A stretch of DNA of 64,000 nucleotides, taken from assembly GCF_027924665.1 (NCBI RefSeq), contig NZ_AP027043.1:2294001-2358000 (forward strand), read 5' to 3'. Position 1 is the first letter of the stretch, and every line of letters starts with the position of its first letter. Below are positions 53,781-62,634 of the stretch, one piece after another. The position numbers and the translations under genes are program-made. This stretch comes from Flavobacterium sp. GSB-24 (GTDB taxonomy: Bacteria; Bacteroidota; Bacteroidia; Flavobacteriales; Flavobacteriaceae). The notes under the pieces were generated by a model that did no database searches, was not told the origin of the DNA, and saw nothing but the letters and a program-made list of their open reading frames with translations.

Positions 53781-55091
53781 ATGTTTTCAAAATTTCAAAA
53801 TCATATAACTTCCAGGTTTCCTTTTTTAGCAGAAAAAAAGCTTTTTCTGGCAGTAAGCGGTGGCTTAGACAGTATGGTTTTACTGCATTTGTTCAATCAA
53901 TTACCTTATGAAATCGCAGTTTTACATTGTAATTTTCAACTTCGCGGATTAGAAAGTTTTGGAGATCAGGAATTTATTCAAAACTATTGCGATCAAAATA
54001 ATATTCCGTTTTTTACCACTCACTTTGATACTGAAGCTTTCGCTAAAGATTATAAATTGTCCACACAAGTCGCTGCAAGAGAATTGCGCTACAGTTGGTT
54101 TTATGAACTTTTGGAAGAAGAAAACTTTGATTTTATTTTAACGGCGCATCACGCAGATGACAATTTAGAAACTTTTATAATCAATTTAACGCGCGGAACA
54201 GGTTTAGAAGGTTTAACGGGAATTCCAGAACAGAACGACAAAATCATTCGCCCGCTTTTGCCATTTTCCAGACAAGAAATTCTGAAATATGCGGAAGAAA
54301 ATAATATAGAATGGCGAGAAGACAGCAGTAATGCTTCAACTAAATATTTGCGAAATAAAATTCGTCACGATTTAATTCCTGTTTTAAAAGAAATCAATCC
54401 TAATTTTTTGGATGCATTTCAAAAGACACAATCCTATCTTCAGGAATCAAAAGAAATGGTTGAAGATGCATCGATTATGATTTATCAGCAAATTGCAAAA
54501 GAGGCGGGAGATGATATTCACTTCGATTTAAATCAGTTAAAAAAACTTCCCAATTATAAATCATATTTGTATCAATGGCTGAATGAATTTGGTTTTTCTG
54601 CGTGGAATGATATTTACGATTTGGTCGAAGGGCAATCGGGAAAACAAGTTTTTGCAGAAGAATTCAGATTATTAAAAAACAGAGAAACGTTGATTTTGAG
54701 TCCGCTTTCTGAGTTGTCAGAAAAAGAAGAATATGAAATCAATTCAAACGATACAGAAGTTAATTTTCCCATAAAATTAAGTCTTTGTAACGTAGGTCAC
54801 ACAACATTCGATTCAAATAGAGTTATATTTGTGGACGTCGATAAAATCCAGTTTCCTTTGATATTACGTAAATGGAAAGAAGGCGATGTTTTTCAGCCTT
54901 TTGGCATGCATGGTAAGTCAAAAAAAGTCAGTAAACTTTTTAAAGATGAAAAGTTATCATTGATCGAAAAAGAAAAAACATGGATTTTATGTTCTAATGA
55001 ACAAATAGTCTGGGTTATCGGAATAAGGCAAGATGAACGTTTTAAAATTGAAAAAGCCACAAACAAAATACTAAAAATAGAACTACAATAA
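53781..55091 (+). CDS. tilS: tRNA(Ile)-lysidine synthetase
   Basis: 436 residues from the ATG at 53781; an earlier TTG at 53700 would add a tail within the repeat and is unlikely. The PP-loop is SGGLDSM, followed by LHCNFQLRG and the family's RDDNLETF-like HHADDNLETF and RNKIRHDLIP. The TilS C domain at the end has LRKWKEGDVFQPFG and KKVSKLFKDEK. It changes C34 of the tRNA(Ile) CAU anticodon to lysidine with ATP and lysine. The stop overlaps the dsbD start by one base. Confidence 0.95.
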   Translation: MFSKFQNHITSRFPFLAEKKLFLAVSGGLDSMVLLHLFNQLPYEIAVLHCNFQLRGLESFGDQEFIQNYCDQNNIPFFTTHFDTEAFAKDYKLSTQVAARELRYSWFYELLEEENFDFILTAHHADDNLETFIINLTRGTGLEGLTGIPEQNDKIIRPLLPFSRQEILKYAEENNIEWREDSSNASTKYLRNKIRHDLIPVLKEINPNFLDAFQKTQSYLQESKEMVEDASIMIYQQIAKEAGDDIHFDLNQLKKLPNYKSYLYQWLNEFGFSAWNDIYDLVEGQSGKQVFAEEFRLLKNRETLILSPLSELSEKEEYEINSNDTEVNFPIKLSLCNVGHTTFDSNRVIFVDVDKIQFPLILRKWKEGDVFQPFGMHGKSKKVSKLFKDEKLSLIEKEKTWILCSNEQIVWVIGIRQDERFKIEKATNKILKIELQ

Positions 55092-57178
55092 TGAACTTTA
55101 CTCAAAATCTTCAGACAAGCTTGTCAAAAAATATTTGGACTAAAACTATTTTACTGCTGTTGTTTTTCTTTGCTTTTGCAAAAGGTAACGCTCAAATTCT
55201 AGAGCCTGTAAAATGGACTTCAAAAATTGAAAAAAAAGGGAATAACGCCGTCTTAATTTTTGATGCTGTTATCGAAAAAGACTGGCATATGTATTCGCAG
55301 TTTACACCAGAAGGCGGACCTCTTGCTTTGGAAATTGCTTTTAAAAATCAAAAAGGTAATTACGAATTAGTAGGAAAAGCAAAAGAAGGAAAAACGAAAA
55401 CTTCTTTTAATGATGTATTTGGTGTAGATGAAACCTATTTTGAAGGAAAAGCACATATTGAACAAGAAATAAAAATCATTAACCCGAACTTAAAAACGGT
55501 TGATGTGGATTTCGATTTTCAGGTTTGTAAAGAAGTTTGTATCAATTCGAGCAAAAAGTTCTCAATTGCAGTTCCATCAACTTTTAAAATGGATCAAGTT
55601 CCAGTTGTAGCAGAAGCTCAAAAAGACGAAACTAAAGTAGTTGGTTTAGCAGTTGATACTATTCAAAAAGAAACTAATGCTGCTAAAGATCAAACTGTAA
55701 AAGCAGAAAAAGAAGTTAAAGCAGCAGAAATTCCTGCTCCTGCACCTGCAAGAAGTTTGTGGTCAATCTTTTTTATTGCTTTTTTATCTGGGTTTGCAGC
55801 CTTGTTAACGCCTTGCGTTTTCCCAATGATCCCAATGACAGTAAGTTTCTTTACTAAGCAAAGTAAAAGCAGAGCTAAAGGAATTAGAAACGCTGTGATT
55901 TACGGACTCTCAATTATTGCTATTTATGTAATTTTAGGTCTTATCGTTACTAAAATATTTGGTGCAGATGCTTTAAATGCTTTGTCTACCGATGTCTGGT
56001 TTAACCTAATTTTCTTTGTGATCTTAGTTATTTTTGCAACTTCATTTTTGGGAGCTTTTGAAATTATGCTTCCAAATTCATGGGCAAACAAGGCTGATCA
56101 GCAAGCGGATAAAGGCGGAATAATCGGAATATTATTCATGGCTTTGGCTTTGGCAATTGTATCTTTTTCTTGTACAGGACCAATTGTTGGAACTTTATTA
56201 GTTGAAGCAGCTTCAAATGGAGGAATCGCTCCAGTTGTTGGAATGTTAGGATTTTCATCTGCATTAGCTTTACCGTTTATGTTATTTGCAATGTTCCCAG
56301 GATGGTTAAACTCATTACCAAAATCTGGTGGATGGTTAAATACTGTAAAAGTGGTTCTTGGATTTTTAGAATTGGCTTTGGCATTCAAATTTTTATCAAA
56401 TGCAGATTTAGTTTTACAATTACATTTCTTAGAAAGAGAAGTTTTCATCGCAATCTGGATTGCAATTTTTGGAGCTTTGACTTTATATTTATTCGGAAAA
56501 ATTACATTGCCTCACGATAGCCCAATGAATCATATTTCTGTTGGGAGATTATATTTAGGACTACTTACTTTAGTATTTACAATGTATTTAATTCCTGGAC
56601 TTTGGGGAGCTCCATTAAAATTAATTAGTGCATTCCCACCGCCGCCGCAATACAGCGAAAGTCCGTTTGGAGTAGGAGGATCAGGAAATGGAGCCGTTTC
56701 AGGAGAACCAATAAAAGGGCTGCCAGAAGGAGCAGAATTAGGCCCTCACGGAATTATGGTTTTTCACGATTATGAGGATGGTGTAGCTTACGCGAAAGAA
56801 ATCAATAAACCTATAATGCTGGATTTTACGGGTTACGCTTGTGTAAACTGCCGAAAAATGGAAAACAATGTGTGGTCTGATCCTACGGTTTTACCAATTC
56901 TAAAAAATGATGTTGTTTTGATTTCACTTTATGTTGATGACAAACGTGAACTTCCAAAAGAAGAACAATTTACAACTGCCTCTGGAGATAAAATTATTAC
57001 AGCGGGAGATAAATGGACAGATTTTATGATTTCTAAATATAAAACCAATACACAACCTCTATATGTGATTACAGATTTAGAAGGAAATAATTTAAATAAT
57101 ACTAAACCAACTATCAGCTACGTTAGTACAGAAGAATATTTAAAATGGTTAAAAGAAGGTATTTCTAATTTTAAATAG
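55091..57178 (+). CDS. dsbD: Thiol:disulfide interchange protein DsbD
   Basis: 695 residues. Signal peptide (to about 35, KGNAQ), a periplasmic N domain with the cysteine pair CKEVC, an eight-helix membrane domain with TPCVFPM and SFSCTGPI cysteines, and a C-terminal thioredoxin-like domain with CVNC in GYACVNCRKM. It carries electrons from cytoplasmic thioredoxin to periplasmic thiol proteins. All cysteines needed for the three-step relay are present. It starts within the tilS stop. Two hairpins of the same type follow (57270 and 57491). Confidence 0.95.
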   Translation: MNFTQNLQTSLSKNIWTKTILLLLFFFAFAKGNAQILEPVKWTSKIEKKGNNAVLIFDAVIEKDWHMYSQFTPEGGPLALEIAFKNQKGNYELVGKAKEGKTKTSFNDVFGVDETYFEGKAHIEQEIKIINPNLKTVDVDFDFQVCKEVCINSSKKFSIAVPSTFKMDQVPVVAEAQKDETKVVGLAVDTIQKETNAAKDQTVKAEKEVKAAEIPAPAPARSLWSIFFIAFLSGFAALLTPCVFPMIPMTVSFFTKQSKSRAKGIRNAVIYGLSIIAIYVILGLIVTKIFGADALNALSTDVWFNLIFFVILVIFATSFLGAFEIMLPNSWANKADQQADKGGIIGILFMALALAIVSFSCTGPIVGTLLVEAASNGGIAPVVGMLGFSSALALPFMLFAMFPGWLNSLPKSGGWLNTVKVVLGFLELALAFKFLSNADLVLQLHFLEREVFIAIWIAIFGALTLYLFGKITLPHDSPMNHISVGRLYLGLLTLVFTMYLIPGLWGAPLKLISAFPPPPQYSESPFGVGGSGNGAVSGEPIKGLPEGAELGPHGIMVFHDYEDGVAYAKEINKPIMLDFTGYACVNCRKMENNVWSDPTVLPILKNDVVLISLYVDDKRELPKEEQFTTASGDKIITAGDKWTDFMISKYKTNTQPLYVITDLEGNNLNNTKPTISYVSTEEYLKWLKEGISNFK

Positions 57179-57269
57179 ATTTTAGACTTTTAAAATTTCA
57201 AATCTATCCCGAGGCTTCGGGACTAAAATTTAAAATATATTGGGGTTGAAATTAATTCAAAACAAAAAG

Positions 57270-57296
57270 CGCTCTAAGTGATTAGAGCGTTTTTTT
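57270..57296 (+). terminator. Terminator downstream of dsbD
   Basis: CGCTCTAA, loop GTGA, TTAGAGCG then seven T residues. The preceding bases also match those before the second hairpin at 57491. Confidence 0.8.
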
Positions 57297-57490
57297 ATGA
57301 TCAAGATTTAAGCGGATTAAAGTTTCTTAAAGGAGTTTTTTGTTGAATAATTAAGGTTGTTAATTTGCTAGCCTGTAGTGAAATTAATTCAGATAAATAA
57401 AGTTCCATACATATGTGTGTGTTTACTCAAGATGTACATAAAATTAAATCTTTAAAGGACTTCTTAGATTGCTTAGAAATTAATTCAAAC

Positions 57491-57522
57491 AAAAAACGCT
57501 CTAATTACTTAGAGCGTTTTTT
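57491..57522. terminator. Terminator between dsbD spacer and amt
   Basis: AAAAAACGCTCTAA, loop TTAC, and complement ending in a T run; symmetrical, so active both ways. On the minus strand it lies 32 bases after the amt stop. The 214 bases between the two hairpins contain no ORF that I can support. Confidence 0.8.
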
Positions 57523-57553
57523 TTATCAAGATTGAAAGTTGAAAATTAATTTC

Positions 57554-58870
57554 TTATAGGAATTCTCCGTGTTGAGAAATATCTAAACCTAATTCTTCTT
57601 TTTCTTCAGTAACTCTTAGAGGTGTAATTTTATTTACAATAAAGAATAAAATGTAAGAACCAACAAAAGCAAAGATTGATACCACAACAAGAGCAGTTAA
57701 TTGGTTGATGAATAAAGTTGGAGTTCCAAAGATTAAACCTTGATTATCTCCAACAGCTGGGTTAATTGCTTTTGAAGCAAAAACTCCCGTTAATAACATA
57801 CCTACCATACCACCAACACCGTGACAAGCAAATACATCTAGAGCATCATCAATTTTTCCTTTAGGGAATTTACTAACTACAAGGTTACTTACAATTGCAG
57901 AGAATAAACCAATGAAAATTGCGTGAGGAATACTAACGAAACCAGCAGCAGGCGTAATAGCCACAAGACCCACAACAGCTCCAATACAAGCTCCAAGAGC
58001 AGATAATTTGTGTCCTAAGATTTTATCAAGGAAAACCCATGCCATAGCAGCTGCTGCTGCAGCAACAGTAGTTGTTCCTAAAGCTTGTACGGCTAAACCA
58101 TTTGCTCCTAATGCAGATCCAGCATTGAAACCAAACCATCCAAACCAAAGTAAACCCGTACCTAATAATACGTAAGTAATTCTAGCAGGATTAACTTTTT
58201 GTACTTTTCTTTTTCCTAAGAAGATTGCTCCAGCCAATGCAGCCCATCCAGCGCTCATGTGTACTACAGTTCCACCAGCGAAATCAAGAACTCCCATTTT
58301 GAAGAAAACTCCATCAGGATGCCAAGTCATGTGAGCCAAAGGAGCATATATCAATAATATAAATAAAACCATGAATAACAAATAAGCCCAGAAACGTACA
58401 CGTTCTGCAAAAGCACCTGTAATTAAAGCAGGAGTAATGATGGCAAATTTTGCTTGAAATAATGCGAATAACATAAAAGGAATTGTTGGTGCAAGGCTCC
58501 ATGCAGTATTGGTTCCAACACCTTCAAAGAATAAATTATGAGACGGATCTCCAATAATTCCTCCAATAGTTGGTCCAAAAGCTAATCCGAAAGCAACGAC
58601 AGTCCATAAAATAGTAACAATTACCATTGCCATAAAACTCTGAAGCATAGTACTAATTACGTTTTTCTTACCTACCATTCCTCCGTAGAAAAATCCTAAA
58701 CCAGGAGTCATTAACAATACAAATGCAGTTGCCACGATCATCCAAGCTGTATCTCCTGTGTCAAACTTAACCGCTTCAGCAGGAATTGGGTTATCTGCAA
58801 TGATAAAGTTTGATATAAAGGTTAGTACCAAAATAGTGATAAGAATCACAGTTAAAATAATTTTTCGCAT
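57554..58870 (-). CDS. amt: Ammonium transporter
   Basis: 438 residues, eleven helices after an N-terminal signal-like helix. Motifs include MTPGLGFFYGGMVG, DFAGGTVVHMSAG with one of the pore histidines, and FGWFGFNAGSA. It conducts ammonia or ammonium through the inner membrane at low nitrogen. No glnK gene lies next to it here, whereas many amt genes are paired with a PII gene. The C-terminal tail EKEELGLDISQHGEFL is the cytosolic part that PII proteins usually contact. Confidence 0.95.
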   Translation of the reverse strand: MRKIILTVILITILVLTFISNFIIADNPIPAEAVKFDTGDTAWMIVATAFVLLMTPGLGFFYGGMVGKKNVISTMLQSFMAMVIVTILWTVVAFGLAFGPTIGGIIGDPSHNLFFEGVGTNTAWSLAPTIPFMLFALFQAKFAIITPALITGAFAERVRFWAYLLFMVLFILLIYAPLAHMTWHPDGVFFKMGVLDFAGGTVVHMSAGWAALAGAIFLGKRKVQKVNPARITYVLLGTGLLWFGWFGFNAGSALGANGLAVQALGTTTVAAAAAAMAWVFLDKILGHKLSALGACIGAVVGLVAITPAAGFVSIPHAIFIGLFSAIVSNLVVSKFPKGKIDDALDVFACHGVGGMVGMLLTGVFASKAINPAVGDNQGLIFGTPTLFINQLTALVVVSIFAFVGSYILFFIVNKITPLRVTEEKEELGLDISQHGEFL

Positions 58871-59184
58871 AGTTATTTAGTTTTAAAATTTTTTATAAAA
58901 GTATAAAATGATTTCATACCCCCTAAAAAAATAGGGTTCAATGTTTAATTTTTGTTAAATTTAAAATTTGACCCCGTAAATTTTGCATGAATTTGTTAAA
59001 ACAGACTTAAAATTTGTAATTCATCAACATTTATTTTCGTCTTATTAAGACTTTTAATAATTTTTGGGTTAATTGATTGTTACTTTTTACGATATATTGG
59101 ATATTTGTTGTTTAAAAACGTCTGATGTTTTTCAAACGAAATAGTTTTTTAATGTTTTTTAACAATTTTGATGATTAAAATACA
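58871..59184. other. Spacer between divergent amt and Gfo/Idh/MocA genes
   Basis: 314 bases, AT-rich. CCCCCTAAAAAAATAGGG (about 58920-58937) is a short inverted repeat some 50 bases upstream of amt and may be a regulatory hairpin in its leader. No promoter match that I would defend is present. Confidence 0.4.
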
Positions 59185-60159
59185 ATGGCTGATAGAAAAA
59201 TTAAATGGGGAATAGTTGGGCTGGGTAATATTGCAAGCCAGTTTGCGTCAGATTTATTATTCATAGATGATGCTGAGCTAACGGCAGTTGCTTCAAGAGA
59301 TATTTCTAAAGCAGAGTTATTTGCAGAAAAATTTGGTGCTTTAAGAATGTATAATTCTTATGATCTACTTTTTGAAGACAGTGAAGTTGAAATTATCTAC
59401 ATCGCAACACCACATAACTCGCATGCAGAATTATCCATAAAAGCACTTGAAAAAGGCAAACATGTGATATGCGAAAAACCAATGTCGCTATCTTATAATG
59501 ATGCAGAGAGAATGATTGAAGCTTCTAAAAAAAATAACAGATTTTTTATGGAAGCGTTTTGGACACGTTTTATTCCGTCTATTCAAGATATATTACAAAA
59601 ACTAAATAATGGAATAATTGGTGATGTAAATTACATAAAAGCCGATTTTGCTTTTCACGGAAGTGAAACTGAAAACAAAAGACTTTTTGACAAAGAATTA
59701 GGTGGCGGAGCTTTATTTGATATTGGAGTTTATCCATTATTCCTCTCTTATATACTATTAGGAAATCCAAAAGAGATAATTGCAAAAGCCATCAAACACA
59801 AAAATGATATTGATCTACAGACTTCTATGCTATTGCAATATGAATCGGCTCAATCGGTTTTACATGCTTCGATAGTTTCAGAATCTGATATGAAAGCATC
59901 TATAAGAGGATCAAAAGGAAGAATTGAATTGAACTCGCCTTGGTTTGTTGCCGACGGATATTCTTTATTTATAAATGACGAAAAAGAAGCTTCTTTTACT
60001 TTGCCAACTTTAGGAAAAGGATATTCACACGAAATAATGGAATGTCACAATTGCATTCGAAACAATCAAATTGAAAGTAAACTTTGGTCGCATCAAAATA
60101 GTTTGGATTTGAGTAAGATTGTAGAGGAAATTAAAAAGGAAATAAAATTGCCTTTTTAG
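59185..60159 (+). CDS. Cytoplasmic Gfo/Idh/MocA-family oxidoreductase
   Basis: 324 residues without a signal. Rossmann start KWGIVGLGNIASQFA, then EKPMSLSYNDAERM with the catalytic lysine of EKP, and the C domain with GGGALFDIGVYP, where D/H positions serve catalysis. Similar to trans-1,2-dihydrobenzene-1,2-diol dehydrogenase or sugar dehydrogenase members. Substrate unknown. Unlike the second copy at 43508 it has no Tat signal. It is followed by the comM-like gene after 78 bases. Confidence 0.9.
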   Translation: MADRKIKWGIVGLGNIASQFASDLLFIDDAELTAVASRDISKAELFAEKFGALRMYNSYDLLFEDSEVEIIYIATPHNSHAELSIKALEKGKHVICEKPMSLSYNDAERMIEASKKNNRFFMEAFWTRFIPSIQDILQKLNNGIIGDVNYIKADFAFHGSETENKRLFDKELGGGALFDIGVYPLFLSYILLGNPKEIIAKAIKHKNDIDLQTSMLLQYESAQSVLHASIVSESDMKASIRGSKGRIELNSPWFVADGYSLFINDEKEASFTLPTLGKGYSHEIMECHNCIRNNQIESKLWSHQNSLDLSKIVEEIKKEIKLPF

Positions 60160-60237
60160 AATAAAATATTGTACTAAAATATTTACAAATAATTATTTTT
60201 TTCATTAGTTTTAAAACCAATTAATGAAGAGAAATTT

Positions 60238-61773
60238 ATGTTAGTAAAAGTTTACGGAAGTGCTGTTTTTGGAGTTGAAGCTACAACTATTACTGTTGAA
60301 GTTCATATGGATAAAGGAATTGGTTATCATTTAGTTGGACTTCCCGACAATGCAATAAAAGAAAGCAGTTATAGAATCGCAGCCGCGCTTAAAAATAATG
60401 GCTTCAGTTTGCCAGGAAAAAAAATTACCATCAATATGGCGCCGGCAGATCTTCGAAAAGAAGGTTCTTCGTATGATTTAACACTCGCTATGGGAATTTT
60501 GGTGGGTTCAGATCAGATAAAAGCTCCCGAAATTGAACGTTATATTATAATGGGTGAACTTTCTTTAGACGGAAGTCTGCAGCCTATTCGCGGTGCTTTA
60601 CCAATTGCCATTAAAGCAAAAGAAGAAGGTTACAAAGGCTTTTTTCTTCCTATTCAAAATGTAAAAGAAGCTGCCATCGTATCTGATTTAGATGTTTATG
60701 GAGTAGAGAACTTAAAAGAAATCATTGACTTTTTTGCAGGTAAAGGAACTTTAAAGCCGACAGTTATTGATACCCGTGCTGAATTCTACAAAACTTTAGA
60801 TTTTCCCGAATTTGATTTTTCAGATGTTCGCGGACAGGAAAGTATAAAACGCTGTATGGAAATTGCGGCAGCCGGCGGACATAATATTATTTTGATTGGC
60901 CCTCCTGGAGCCGGAAAAACAATGCTGGCAAAACGTGTTCCAAGTATTTTGCCACCAATGACTTTGCGAGAAGCGCTTGAAACCACTAAAATTCATAGTG
61001 TTGCAGGTAAATTAAAAGAGGTTGGGTTGATGAATCAGCGTCCGTTTCGAAGTCCGCACCATACGATTTCTAATGTTGCGCTTGTTGGCGGCGGCAGTTA
61101 CCCACAGCCGGGAGAAATTTCGATGGCACATAATGGGGTCTTGTTTTTAGATGAATTGCCAGAATTTAAACGAGATGTTTTAGAGGTAATGCGTCAGCCT
61201 TTGGAAGACCGAGAAGTTACGATTTCGCGTGCCAAGTTTACTATTACGTATCCTTCATCGTTTATGCTTGTGGCCAGTATGAACCCAAGTCCGAGCGGAT
61301 TTTTTAATGATCCGAGTGTACCTAATACTTCTTCGCCACACGAAATGCAGCGTTATATGAGTAAAATTTCAGGTCCATTATTAGACCGAATAGACATTCA
61401 TATTGAAGTTACACCAGTTCCCTTTGAGAAATTGGCCGATGAACGAAAAGCAGAAAGCAGTGTAGAGATTCGTAAACGGGTAACCGCAGCAAGGGAAATA
61501 CAAACCAAGCGATTTGAATCTGTTGAAAATGTTCACTACAACGCACAAATGAGCAGTAAATTGATTAGAGAATATTGTGTTTTAGACGAACCCTCAAAAG
61601 AATTACTGAAAACGGCAATGGAAAGACTAAATCTTTCGGCGCGAGCTTACGACAGGATTCTAAAAGTCTCCAGAACAATTGCCGATTTAGATAATGCACC
61701 CAATATAGTTTCATCGCATATTGCAGAAGCAATTCAATATAGAAGTTTAGATCGAGAAGGGTGGCTGGGATAA
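60238..61773 (+). CDS. YifB/ComM-family Mg-chelatase-like AAA ATPase
   Basis: 511 residues, full length. Lon-protease-like N domain (about 1-170), AAA core with Walker A GPPGAGKT near 221-228 and Walker B as FLDELPEF, and the C-terminal helical domain (RILKVSRTIADL). ComM is a branch-migration helicase that helps natural transformation; many non-competent bacteria carry it too. A strong terminator follows the stop. Confidence 0.95.
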   Translation: MLVKVYGSAVFGVEATTITVEVHMDKGIGYHLVGLPDNAIKESSYRIAAALKNNGFSLPGKKITINMAPADLRKEGSSYDLTLAMGILVGSDQIKAPEIERYIIMGELSLDGSLQPIRGALPIAIKAKEEGYKGFFLPIQNVKEAAIVSDLDVYGVENLKEIIDFFAGKGTLKPTVIDTRAEFYKTLDFPEFDFSDVRGQESIKRCMEIAAAGGHNIILIGPPGAGKTMLAKRVPSILPPMTLREALETTKIHSVAGKLKEVGLMNQRPFRSPHHTISNVALVGGGSYPQPGEISMAHNGVLFLDELPEFKRDVLEVMRQPLEDREVTISRAKFTITYPSSFMLVASMNPSPSGFFNDPSVPNTSSPHEMQRYMSKISGPLLDRIDIHIEVTPVPFEKLADERKAESSVEIRKRVTAAREIQTKRFESVENVHYNAQMSSKLIREYCVLDEPSKELLKTAMERLNLSARAYDRILKVSRTIADLDNAPNIVSSHIAEAIQYRSLDREGWLG

Positions 61774-61778
61774 GTTAG

Positions 61779-61815
61779 TATAGTCCTGATAAATAATATC
61801 AGGACTATATTTTTT
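61779..61815. terminator. Bidirectional terminator after the comM-like gene
   Basis: TATAGTCCTGATA (61779-61791) and TATCAGGACTATA (61797-61809), a 13-bp stem with AATAA loop, followed by T residues on the plus strand. It also faces the convergent GNAT gene ending at 61822. Confidence 0.85.
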
Positions 61816-61821
61816 AAAGTA

Positions 61822-62250
61822 TCAATCTTCGTATTTTGTAATATTCCAGAAACTCATTTTTCTTCTGGTAACAAAACCAAGTTTTTCATATAAGTTGATT
61901 GCACCAATATTACTCTCAACAACATGTAAAAAAGGAGTTTTGTTTTCTGTAAAAATTTGGTTTACAACATATGCAGTCAATTGTTTGGCATATCCTTTTC
62001 CAGTATAATCGGGATGTGTGATAATAGCGCTGACTTCTGTAAAATCATTCATTTTCATTCGTTCACCTGCGACAGCAACTAATTTTTGATCAACAAAGAT
62101 TCCGTAATAATTTCCCAGTGAAGTTGTTTTTGGTTTAAAATACCCAGGCTGCACTAAATTGACCAAATCCAATAATTCGTGCTTATAATCATCCGTCAGT
62201 TTGATGATTTCATTGTCGATTTTTAGTTGAATTTTTTCATGAATAATCAT
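61822..62250 (-). CDS. GNAT-family N-acetyltransferase
   Basis: 142 residues from the ATG at 62250; the longer frame to 62265 would use TTG. Acetyl-CoA loop HPDYTGKGYAKQLT and the C-terminal pattern NIGAINLYEKLGF are diagnostic of GNAT. The N-terminal half is a variable acceptor domain, as in FR47-like enzymes. Substrate unknown. Convergent with the comM-like gene across the terminator. Confidence 0.85.
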   Translation of the reverse strand: MIIHEKIQLKIDNEIIKLTDDYKHELLDLVNLVQPGYFKPKTTSLGNYYGIFVDQKLVAVAGERMKMNDFTEVSAIITHPDYTGKGYAKQLTAYVVNQIFTENKTPFLHVVESNIGAINLYEKLGFVTRRKMSFWNITKYED

Positions 62251-62279
62251 TTGAAGACAAACCAATTATTTAGCAATTT

Positions 62280-62447
62280 TTAAAGAACTTGAAATTGTGC
62301 GATTTCTAAAGTATGTTCTTTTTTGACGCTTTCAAGCTTCTTATCAAATAAGCTTTGAATCCTTCCCTGAATAATTCGTGTAATGATTAAAGTAATCAAT
62401 GTTGAAATAATCGAATAGCTTAAGATGTTAGTAAATATGTTGTTCAT
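62280..62447 (-). CDS. Small predicted single-helix membrane protein, 55 residues
   Basis: Complete small frame from ATG (62447) to TAA (62280). One hydrophobic helix (SYSIISTLITLIITRII) is followed by a basic-acidic amphipathic tail with FDKKLESVKKEH. It sits 29 bases upstream of the GNAT gene on the same strand and could share its transcript. The tail resembles the start of larger membrane proteins of phage or abortive-infection type, so it may also be a truncated relic. No function assigned. Confidence 0.5.
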   Translation of the reverse strand: MNNIFTNILSYSIISTLITLIITRIIQGRIQSLFDKKLESVKKEHTLEIAQFQVL

Positions 62448-62634
62448 TTTACTGGTCTTTACTTAAAAATATATGCATTATCACCTAGTTTTTAGTGAAA
62501 AAAAATGATTGTAAATTTGTTTAAAGGTGACTAAAAAAATAAAGTTGAAAGTTTTATTTTATGTATTTACGGTTTTCTGTAATTTTTTATTTATTAAAAT
62601 TTTTAAATTAGCAAACTAATTAAACGATATTAAA

